64,000 nt of DNA from Geobacillus stearothermophilus ATCC 12980 (lineage in GTDB: Bacteria; Bacillota; Bacilli; Bacillales; Anoxybacillaceae). Where the stretch lies: positions 530,001 to 594,000 of the forward strand of contig NZ_CP128494.1 of assembly GCF_030369615.1 (NCBI RefSeq). Direction: 5' to 3'. Every line of letters starts with the position of its first letter. Position 1 is the first letter of the stretch. Below are positions 56,712-64,000 of this stretch, piece after piece. A program made the translations under genes and the position numbers. The notes beneath the pieces are model-generated. The model was not told the origin of the DNA and did not search any database. It saw only the letters and a list, made by a program, of their open reading frames with translations.

Positions 56712-57773
56712 GTGAACGGGGAAGAGATCATCCGCTTCGAGCGAGTGACGAAGGAATACGACGGAACGGTCGTATTGGATGACGTCAGTTTTGCGATGGA
56801 GCGCGGGAAGTTTTATACGCTGCTTGGCCCGTCAGGGTGCGGGAAGACGACGATTTTGCGGCTGATTGCCGGGTTTATCGAACCGACGGAAGGAACGATT
56901 TATTTCCACGGGAAGCCGATTCAAAACGTCCCGCCGAACAAGCGGCAAGTCAACACTGTTTTTCAAGACTATGCATTGTTCCCTCATCTCGATGTGTTTG
57001 AAAACGTTGCGTTTGGTTTGCGCGTGAAAAAGATGAAAGAAACCGACATTCGCGAGAAAGTGAGGGAATCGCTTCGGTTTGTCAACTTAGACGGCTATGA
57101 GCGCCGCCGCATTCAAGAAATGTCCGGCGGTCAGCGCCAGCGCGTCGCGATTGCGCGGGCGATTGTGAATGAGCCAGAAGTTTTGCTCTTGGATGAGCCG
57201 CTATCGGCCTTGGATTTGAAGCTGCGCACGGAAATGCAGTACGAACTTCGTGAATTGCAGCGCCGCTTAGGGATTACGTTCATTTTTGTCACGCATGATC
57301 AAGAAGAAGCGTTGGCGATGTCCGATTACATTTTTGTTCTAAATAAAGGAAAAATTCAGCAGTTTGGGACGCCGAAAGACATTTACGACGAGCCTGTCAA
57401 TCGATTCGTCGCCGATTTCATTGGCGAATCGAACATTTTGTCAGGGCGCATGATCGATGATTTCCTCGTCGAATTTGCCGGCAAACAGTTTGCGTGTGTT
57501 GACCGCGGCTTCGCGCCAAACGAACCGGTCGATGTCGTCATCCGCCCGGAAGATTTGGAGCTCGCGGCGCCGGAAGACGGGCAGATCGTCATCCGCGTCG
57601 ATTCGCTCTTATTCCGCGGTGTCCATTATGAAATTTGCGGCTATGACGAAAACGGCAACGAATGGCTTGTTCATTCGACGAAAAAGGCCGAAGTCGGGGA
57701 AACGGTCGGCCTTCGTTTTGAACCGGAAGCGATTCACGTCATGCGACTCGAAAAGGAGGATGAGGACGCATGA
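56712..57773 (+). CDS. potA: Spermidine/putrescine ABC ATPase PotA
   Basis: A 353-residue ATPase: Walker [10 protein letters not shown], signature MSGGQRQR, Walker [12 protein letters not shown], then a C-terminal TOBE-type regulatory domain. It energises polyamine uptake with PotB, PotC and PotD. GTG at 56712 follows GGAGGGCTGG; the longer upstream frame overlaps the promoter and is rejected. The stop overlaps the potB ATG. Confidence 0.93.
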   Translation: MNGEEIIRFERVTKEYDGTVVLDDVSFAMERGKFYTLLGPSGCGKTTILRLIAGFIEPTEGTIYFHGKPIQNVPPNKRQVNTVFQDYALFPHLDVFENVAFGLRVKKMKETDIREKVRESLRFVNLDGYERRRIQEMSGGQRQRVAIARAIVNEPEVLLLDEPLSALDLKLRTEMQYELRELQRRLGITFIFVTHDQEEALAMSDYIFVLNKGKIQQFGTPKDIYDEPVNRFVADFIGESNILSGRMIDDFLVEFAGKQFACVDRGFAPNEPVDVVIRPEDLELAAPEDGQIVIRVDSLLFRGVHYEICGYDENGNEWLVHSTKKAEVGETVGLRFEPEAIHVMRLEKEDEDA

Positions 57774-58579
57774 CGGAACGGGCGTGGCGGAACTGGTATT
57801 TAATCCCTTATGGCATTTGGCTTGTGCTGTTTGTCGTGGCCCCGATTGTCTTTTTGGTGTATGAATCGTTTTTGGATCTTGACGGCCATTGGACGTTGTC
57901 CAACTACAAATCCGTGTGGACGCCCATTTATTTGAAAATGATGGCGTATTCGTTTTGGTATGCGTTTTTAATCACGCTTGTGTCGCTGCTCATCGGCTAT
58001 CCGACCGCCTATTGGCTGACGAAGACGCGGCACAAGCAGCTATGGCTGTTGTTGCTTATTTTGCCGATGTGGGTGAATTTGCTGCTGAAGGTGTATGCGT
58101 TTTTAGGGCTGTTCGGCACGTACGGGCTGACCAACGCTTTGTTGAAAGCGCTGGGCGTTGGGCCGCGGCAGCTGTTGTTCACCGATTTCAGTTTTGTCTT
58201 TGTGTCGGTGTACATTTTTATTCCGTTTATGGTGCTGCCGATTTTCAACGCGCTGGAGGAGCTGCCGCCATCGCTTGTCGATGCCGCCCGCGATTTGGGC
58301 GCTTCGGCTTGGACGACGTTCCGCCGCGTCGTCTTCCCGCTCACGCTTGGCGGGGTGAAGGCCGGCTGCCAGGCGGTGTTTATCCCGGCGTTGTCGCTGT
58401 TTATGATTACGCGCCTCATTGCGGGCAACCGCGTCATTACGCTCGGCACGGCCATTGAGCAGCATTTTCTTGTCACCCAAAACTGGGGGATGGGGGCGAC
58501 GATCGCGGTTGTGTTAATGATCGCGATGGCGGTCATCGTCGTCCTGACAGGAAGCGGAAGAAAAGAGGGAAGCCGATGA
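57770..58579 (+). CDS. potB: Polyamine ABC permease PotB
   Basis: A 269-residue, six-helix permease with the EAA loop [25 protein letters not shown]. It starts four bases inside the potA stop (ATGA) and ends the same way with potC, so the whole operon is translationally coupled. Confidence 0.93.
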   Translation: MTERAWRNWYLIPYGIWLVLFVVAPIVFLVYESFLDLDGHWTLSNYKSVWTPIYLKMMAYSFWYAFLITLVSLLIGYPTAYWLTKTRHKQLWLLLLILPMWVNLLLKVYAFLGLFGTYGLTNALLKALGVGPRQLLFTDFSFVFVSVYIFIPFMVLPIFNALEELPPSLVDAARDLGASAWTTFRRVVFPLTLGGVKAGCQAVFIPALSLFMITRLIAGNRVITLGTAIEQHFLVTQNWGMGATIAVVLMIAMAVIVVLTGSGRKEGSR

Positions 58580-59379
58580 AACGGACGCATTGGTGGGGAC
58601 GTGTGTACCTGTTAGCCGTGTTTGCTGTGATGTATACGCCGATTGTGTATTTGATGTATTATTCGTTCAACAGCGGCGGGACGATGCACGATTTTCAATC
58701 GTTCACGTTTAAATGGTACCGCGACGTGCTGTCCGACGACCGCTTGCTCATCATCGTTTTGAATACAATCGTCATTGCGCTGTTGTCGGCGGCGGTTGCG
58801 ACGATACTTGGGGTCATCGGGGCGCTCGCCGTTTACTATGTCAAGCGGCAACGGACGAAAAACGCTCTTCTCGCCCTCAACAACGTGCTGATCGTCAGCC
58901 CCGATGTCATCATCGGCGCTTCGTTTTTGCTGCTGTTTACAATCGCTGGCATCAAGCTCGGCTTTACGTCCGTGCTGTTGTCTCACATTGCTTTTAGCGT
59001 GCCGATTGTCGTGTTAATGGTGCTGCCGAAACTCGAGGAAATGAGCCCGACGCTGATTGATGCGGCTAGAGATTTAGGAGCCAGTCATTGGCAAGTGCTG
59101 TCCGGTGTGGTGCTGCCGTTTTTGGCTCCGAGCATATGGGCGGGCTTTTTCATGGCGCTTACGTATTCGCTCGATGACTTTGCCGTGACCTTTTTTGTCA
59201 CGGGAAATGGGTTCTCGACGCTGTCCGTGGAAATTTATTCGCGGGCGCGCCAAGGCATTTCCTTGTCAATCAACGCATTGTCGACGCTTCTGTTTTTATT
59301 TACCATGCTGCTCGTCATCGGCTATTACGTGCTCAGCCGAAAAGGCGGCCGCTTGTACGGGATAGGGGGGCGAAAGTAG
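58576..59379 (+). CDS. potC: Polyamine ABC permease PotC
   Basis: A 267-residue permease partner of PotB, with the EAA loop [25 protein letters not shown]. It overlaps potB by ATGA and abuts potD with no gap. Confidence 0.93.
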   Translation: MKRTHWWGRVYLLAVFAVMYTPIVYLMYYSFNSGGTMHDFQSFTFKWYRDVLSDDRLLIIVLNTIVIALLSAAVATILGVIGALAVYYVKRQRTKNALLALNNVLIVSPDVIIGASFLLLFTIAGIKLGFTSVLLSHIAFSVPIVVLMVLPKLEEMSPTLIDAARDLGASHWQVLSGVVLPFLAPSIWAGFFMALTYSLDDFAVTFFVTGNGFSTLSVEIYSRARQGISLSINALSTLLFLFTMLLVIGYYVLSRKGGRLYGIGGRK

Positions 59380-60453
59380 GTGAGACGGCTTGTCCAAGGA
59401 TTTGCGGCTGTGTTCATCGCCGCGTTCGTCCTGATGTTTGTCACTCATCGGCTGAACGAAGCGGAAGGGTACGGCGGAGGCAAAACGGTGACGGTCTACA
59501 ACTGGGGCGATTACATTGACCCCGCGCTCATTCGCGAATTTGAAAAAGAGACAGGGTGGAAAGTGATTTACCAAACGTTTGATTCCAATGAGGCGATGAT
59601 GGCGAAAATCGCCCAAGGCGGGGCAACGTTTGACGTCGCCGTTCCATCCGATTACGCCATCAGCAAAATGATCGAAGAAAAGCTGCTTCTGCCGCTTGAT
59701 CACCGAAAGCTTCCCAATTTGCAATATATCGAGCCGCGGTTTCTCAACTTGCCGTTTGATCCGCACAACCGGTATTCCGTGCCGTATTTTTGGGGGACGG
59801 TCGGCATCGTCTACAACCGCGAAATGCTTGGCGGCAAGACCATCACAAGCTGGAACGACTTATGGGATCCGAACTTGCGCAATCAAATTTTGCTTGTCGA
59901 CGGAGCGCGCGAAGTAATGGGCATGGCGTTAAACAGCCTCGGCTATTCCCTCAATGACACGAACAAAGCCCATTTGCAAGAAGCAAAGCGGAAACTCGAT
60001 CGACTCATGCCGAATGTGAAGGCGATTGTCGGCGATGAGATCAAGCTGCTTCTCGCGAATGAAGAAGCGGCCATCGGCGTCGTCTGGTCGGGTGATGCGG
60101 CGGAAATCATCGCCGAAAACGACAAGCTCGACTATGTCGTGCCGAAAGAAGGATCCAACCTATGGTTTGACAACATGGTCATTCCGAAAACAGCGAAAAA
60201 CATCGAAGGAGCGCACGCGTTTATCAATTTTATGCTCGACCCGAAACACGCGGCGCAAAACGCCGAGTATGTCGGCTATTCGACGCCGAACAAAAAGGCG
60301 CTTCGCTATTTGCCAAAAGACATCGCGGGCGATCGCCGCTTCTACCCCGATTTGGATTCAGCAGGGCATCTCGAAGTGTACGAAAACTTAGGAAAACACA
60401 TGCTCGCCTACTACAACGAACTGTTTTTGCAGTTTAAGATGCAGCAAAAGTAA
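59380..60453 (+). CDS. potD: Polyamine-binding protein PotD
   Basis: A 357-residue periplasmic-binding-fold protein (VTVYNWGDYIDPALIREFEKETG..., FDVAVPSDYAI..., GVVWSGDAAE). It starts with GTG at 59380, directly after potC, behind GGGGGGCGAAAG. The N-terminal hydrophobic segment (FAAVFIAAFVLMFVTH) has no lipobox cysteine. It is therefore probably held by an uncleaved helix rather than a lipid, unusual for a Gram-positive binding protein. Confidence 0.92.
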   Translation: MRRLVQGFAAVFIAAFVLMFVTHRLNEAEGYGGGKTVTVYNWGDYIDPALIREFEKETGWKVIYQTFDSNEAMMAKIAQGGATFDVAVPSDYAISKMIEEKLLLPLDHRKLPNLQYIEPRFLNLPFDPHNRYSVPYFWGTVGIVYNREMLGGKTITSWNDLWDPNLRNQILLVDGAREVMGMALNSLGYSLNDTNKAHLQEAKRKLDRLMPNVKAIVGDEIKLLLANEEAAIGVVWSGDAAEIIAENDKLDYVVPKEGSNLWFDNMVIPKTAKNIEGAHAFINFMLDPKHAAQNAEYVGYSTPNKKALRYLPKDIAGDRRFYPDLDSAGHLEVYENLGKHMLAYYNELFLQFKMQQK

Positions 60454-60542
60454 CCATATATACGACAAAAAGTCTGTCCAGCGCGACACCATATTTCCAG
60501 CATAATAATCGTGAGGTAAATAGTTTTATACTAAATACAAAA

Positions 60543-60572
60543 AAGCGGATGGAGGCTTGCCTCATCCGCTTA
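60543..60572 (-). terminator. Terminator after yajQ
   Basis: On the minus strand AAGCGGATG and CATCCGCTT pair with an inner GG/CC and are followed by a T-run. It overlaps the yajQ stop and may also end potD transcription. Confidence 0.85.
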
Positions 60573-61061
60573 TCGATAATTCACAAACTGCACCTCAATC
60601 GGCAAATCCGCTTCGCGAATGGCGGCGATCACCTTTTGCAAGTCGTCTTTGCTTTTGCCGCTGACGCGAATTTGGTCATCTTGCACTTGGCTTTTCACTT
60701 TCAAGCCGGTGTTCTTGATGATCGTGGTGATTTTTTTCGCGTTTTCTTTGTCGATCCCTTGGACGAGCTTGGCGCGCTGGCGCACTGTGCCGCCTGATGC
60801 CGGCTCGATTTTGCCGTATTGGATGTTTTTCGTCGCCACCCCGCGCTTAATGAGCTTGCCGATGAGCACATCTTTCAGCTGCTCAAGCTTAAACTCGTCG
60901 TCGGAGATGAGAACGAGCTCGTCTTTCTCGAGCGAAATATCGCTTTTGCTTCCTTTGAAGTCGTAGCGCGTTTTGATTTCTTTCATGGCGATGTTAATCG
61001 CGTTCGCCACTTCCGACAAATCGACTTTGGATACGATATCGAACGAACTTTCTTTTGACAT
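60570..61061 (-). CDS. yitK: YajQ-family nucleotide-binding protein (YitK)
   Basis: A 163-residue UPF0234 protein ([34 protein letters not shown]...). It has two ferredoxin-like domains that bind RNA or, in some bacteria, cyclic di-GMP. GGGAGGTCACG precedes the ATG at 61061; an upstream in-frame ATG is not supported. It is called yitK in B. subtilis, near yitJ as here. Confidence 0.92.
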   Translation of the reverse strand: MSKESSFDIVSKVDLSEVANAINIAMKEIKTRYDFKGSKSDISLEKDELVLISDDEFKLEQLKDVLIGKLIKRGVATKNIQYGKIEPASGGTVRQRAKLVQGIDKENAKKITTIIKNTGLKVKSQVQDDQIRVSGKSKDDLQKVIAAIREADLPIEVQFVNYR

Positions 61062-61215
61062 ACGTGACCTCCCGGGCGTGTGATGTACTTTCATTATAGA
61101 AAAAGGTGGGAGGAAAGACAACAATGATCAAAGGGGCAAGAAGGTTAGTTTCGTCCTTTAGCCGGAAGAGGCCGGCATGTAGCGCTATGTTGAAAGCGGG
61201 GACTTGATGCAGGGG

Positions 61216-61255
61216 AAACAATGTGAAAAAGGCGGTGTTTTCGGCCGCCTTTTTG
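61216..61255. terminator. Terminator downstream of the DUF3941-like gene
   Basis: AAAAAGGCGG and CCGCCTTTTT form a symmetrical A/T-tailed hairpin that can work both ways. Confidence 0.8.
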
Positions 61256-61264
61256 TCATTTTGC

Positions 61265-61396
61265 TCACAAATGATCCGTCTTCTTCGAATATGCGAACTT
61301 CCCGGCTTCGCGGTTTTTTTCGCGCATCATGTTTTTCTCATGGCGCTTCGCTTGGTTGTCGCGCGCTTTTTTGTCATTGTCGCTCGTGTTTGGCAT
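61265..61396 (-). CDS. Small charged protein, DUF3941-like
   Basis: A 43-residue, very polar and basic peptide (MPNTSDNDKKARDNQAKRHEKNMMREKNREAGKFAYSKKTDHL). It resembles the DUF3941 family of Bacillaceae, of unknown role. GGGAGGGCTACC precedes the ATG at 61396 and a good terminator follows, which supports a real gene despite its length. Confidence 0.75.
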   Translation of the reverse strand: MPNTSDNDKKARDNQAKRHEKNMMREKNREAGKFAYSKKTDHL

Positions 61397-61589
61397 CGGT
61401 AGCCCTCCCTTGTTTCGATCGTCCATCATTAGTATGCGGCAAATGGAAATGAACTATATGGAAATAGGGGAAGGTAGTTTGTGGAAAGATAAATGGAGAA
61501 TTTTTCTTAACAAATTTTCTCGGATGGCCGGATGCGGTCCAAAACGTACTACTACTACAACCTTCTTGATCAACTTCGGTAATGAGGAC

Positions 61590-61612
61590 AGGCGCCTGTG
61601 TTGTGCAGGCGC
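61590..61612 (-). terminator. Hairpin after degV
   Basis: GGCGCCTG and CAGGCGCC pair around a seven-base loop just past the degV stop. No U-run. The bases from 61397 to here, about 190, hold no gene. Confidence 0.55.
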
Positions 61613-61638
61613 CCGTGTTTCGTCCGGCGGGAAAGGCG

Positions 61639-62583
<945 letters not shown>

Positions 62584-62652
62584 TCATGTTTCTATGTTCA
62601 GTGTAGCGGTTTTCAGCTCAGAATACAACGGAAAATCGGGGACGAGAGAAAA

Positions 62653-62681
62653 AAACAGCTGCGGGAAGCCCGCAGCTGTTA
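62653..62681 (-). terminator. Terminator after yitR
   Basis: AACAGCTGCGGG and CCCGCAGCTGTT around a three-base loop, followed on the minus strand by a T-run. Confidence 0.88.
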
Positions 62682-62879
62682 TTGAGTGAGCTCATCAAGC
62701 TCAGCTTGAAATTGACGCAACTGCGCTTTTTCTGCCGTGTTGGAATGCGCGTACACGGATGACAAGGCGTTTTTGGCGATGGCAACAGCGCGCTCGACGC
62801 TCATGTCGATCTCGCCGCTTTTGGCTTGTTTCGCCTGTGCGACTGCTTTGCGCGCCTCTTGAAACAGACGGTTGCCCAT
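62679..62879 (-). CDS. yitR: DUF3813 protein YitR
   Basis: A 66-residue helical soluble protein (MGNRLFQEARKAVAQAKQAKSGEIDMSVERAVAIAKNALSS...), matching the DUF3813 family. GGAGGGGCATAACG precedes the ATG at 62879. It is the second gene of a two-gene unit. Function unknown. Confidence 0.85.
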   Translation of the reverse strand: MGNRLFQEARKAVAQAKQAKSGEIDMSVERAVAIAKNALSSVYAHSNTAEKAQLRQFQAELDELTQ

Positions 62880-62881
62880 CG

Positions 62882-63034
62882 TTATGCCCCTCCAAGCGAC
62901 GTTTCCACCGCTTTTTCCGCTTTGCGTGCTTCCGCCTCGGCGTACGTCAGGTGATAAGGGATTCGCTTGTCATGCCGTTCAACCGCATCGACGCCTTGCT
63001 GGACGAAACGCTTCGATTTGTTTCGTTTGCCCAT
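62882..63034 (-). CDS. Small basic protein upstream of yitR
   Basis: A 50-residue peptide (MGKRNKSKRFVQQGVDAVERHDKRIPYHLTYAEAEARKAEKAVETSLGGA). AAAGGGGGAATCGG precedes the ATG at 63034. Its stop is two bases before the yitR ATG and contains that gene's ribosome site, so the two are co-translated. I do not recognise a family. Confidence 0.72.
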   Translation of the reverse strand: MGKRNKSKRFVQQGVDAVERHDKRIPYHLTYAEAEARKAEKAVETSLGGA

Positions 63035-63209
63035 GACCGATTCCCCCTTTAAAAAGTTGAAGACGCGCGTTGCGTCACGTATAGTGTAACCGCCGCCAGG
63101 GAACAGTAGTAAGGAAATTCGTTACAAACCGCCGTTCGTCGCTCTGAAAGCGGAAATCTGCTTGACACGACAGGAAAAAATCAATGCAAAAGCGGAAAGA
63201 AGTGGTTGG

Positions 63210-63231
63210 GAGGCGCGAGAAGCCTCCCGTA
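63210..63231 (-). terminator. Hairpin after the HAD phosphatase gene
   Basis: GGGAGGC and GCCTCCC pair around seven bases, 20 bases beyond the stop. No clear U-run. Confidence 0.5.
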
Positions 63232-63249
63232 GCAAGGGGGGCGGCAGGG

Positions 63250-64000
63250 CTACAGGCCTAGAAGATCTTGTAAATACAAGCCGATACCGTCTTCTTCGTT
63301 GCTTTTCGTCACATCGTCAGCGACCGTTTTCAATGACTCGATAGCGTTGCCCATGGCGACGCCCAGCCCGGCCCAATCGATCATTTCGAGGTCGTTGTCT
63401 TCATCGCCAAAAGCAATGACGCGCTCCCTTGGGATGCCGAAATAGTCGGCGACTTGTTTTAAGCCTGCAGCCTTATGGACGCCATGGCGGATGATTTCAA
63501 TGACATGCCACGGTTCGCTCCAGCGCCGTTGGTGGATGACGTTGGCGTACACATTCGCTAAGTGTGATTGAATCCGCTCGATATGATCATCGTCCGTGTA
63601 CACGAGCACGCTCGTCGGATCTTTGCCGAGCGAGCGGCGCAAATCACCGATTTCCACGGTCGGGTTGCCAAGGCGGACGATGTCAAGCAAGACGTCGTCG
63701 TGTTGATGAAAATAAACATTGTCTAACACTTCGGCCATCATATTCTTGATTCCATAGGATTCGCTGATTTCAACAATGTCTTTGACGATCGCAAGCGGCA
63801 GCGGGTAATGGTGCATGCCCCACGACGGCTGGCGCGGATGGTGGACAAACGCGCCGTTGAAATTGACGATCGGCGTTGCAAGGCCAAGTTCTTCGTAGTA
63901 CATGGAGCTTGCCCGGTACGGGCGGCCGGTGGCGATGACAACAAAATGGCCGACGTTGATGGCGCGGCGGATGACGTCTTTGGTAAATGGGGAAATCGTT
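63250..64000 (-). CDS. yitU: Cof-type HAD phosphatase YitU, 5' end beyond the window
   Basis: About 250 residues are present. The frame is open to the window edge (ISPFTKDVIRRAINVGHFVVIATGRPYRASS...), and the N-terminal DxDGT nucleophile motif must lie outside. The cap domain and the GDEDNDLEMIDWAGLGVAMGNA motif are clear. Cof-type HADs dephosphorylate sugar phosphates, FMN or PLP-type substrates. The internal ATG at 63903 is not the real start. Confidence 0.9.
   Translation of the reverse strand, partial: TISPFTKDVIRRAINVGHFVVIATGRPYRASSMYYEELGLATPIVNFNGAFVHHPRQPSWGMHHYPLPLAIVKDIVEISESYGIKNMMAEVLDNVYFHQHDDVLLDIVRLGNPTVEIGDLRRSLGKDPTSVLVYTDDDHIERIQSHLANVYANVIHQRRWSEPWHVIEIIRHGVHKAAGLKQVADYFGIPRERVIAFGDEDNDLEMIDWAGLGVAMGNAIESLKTVADDVTKSNEEDGIGLYLQDLLGL

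Overview
The window comes from a Geobacillus-type thermophilic Bacillaceae chromosome. The support is high coding GC, complete sporulation and germination modules (gerPA-F, Spo0E-like phosphatase), a 588-residue neopullulanase very like the known G. stearothermophilus enzyme, and gene order matching the yhf/yhj/yis/yit part of the Bacillus subtilis map. No rRNA, tRNA, CRISPR or prophage module is visible.

Layout. 1-1700: an IS110-family element with a strongly structured non-coding end (bridge-RNA candidate), flanked by copies of a palindromic repeat. 1.8-10.9 kb: yhfH, yhfI, a broken lcfB, an orphan ABC ATPase, D-amino-acid aminotransferase, broken azlC plus azlD, a Sco protein, internally deleted isocitrate lyase, comK, a DedA-type protein and signal peptidase. 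11-22.8 kb: the recombination operon addB-addA-sbcD-sbcC, with addA frameshifted at an A7 tract. 22.9-25.9 kb: the gerP spore-coat operon, interrupted by a 332-bp element that folds as a cloverleaf, plus two gerPA/gerPF paralogues. 26-34.9 kb: yis-type genes (two with internal deletions), asnO, a MATE pump and an AraC regulator. 35-43.1 kb: maltodextrin use (neopullulanase; binding protein and two permeases; membrane-anchored alpha-amylase; LacI regulator with candidate operators). 43.2-44.8 kb: a graveyard of gene fragments. 45-46.7 kb: a stress-type SDR and an AbrB/Doc toxin-antitoxin pair. 46.8-52.3 kb: SAM riboswitch, yitJ and metH for methionine synthesis. 53-56.6 kb: an A+T-rich circular-bacteriocin cluster of the circularin A type, carrying a 140-bp ISL3-like MITE. 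56.7-60.5 kb: potABCD polyamine transport. 60.5-64 kb: yajQ, degV, small spore-former proteins and a Cof-type HAD phosphatase cut by the window edge.

Two themes stand out. First, the bacteriocin locus (immunity-like peptide, precursor, large membrane protein, SpoIIM-family protein, ATPase) is a self-contained accessory system, and an upstream Spo0A-box-like site suggests stationary-phase timing. Second, many dispensable metabolic genes (lcfB, azlC, aceA, an acyl-CoA ligase, yisK, and a transporter/kinase/MFS block) carry clean internal deletions or truncations, while housekeeping operons are mostly intact. That points to reductive decay or domestication of this strain. A few single-base frameshifts in homopolymers (lcfB, addA, the MFS fragment) could instead be sequencing errors.
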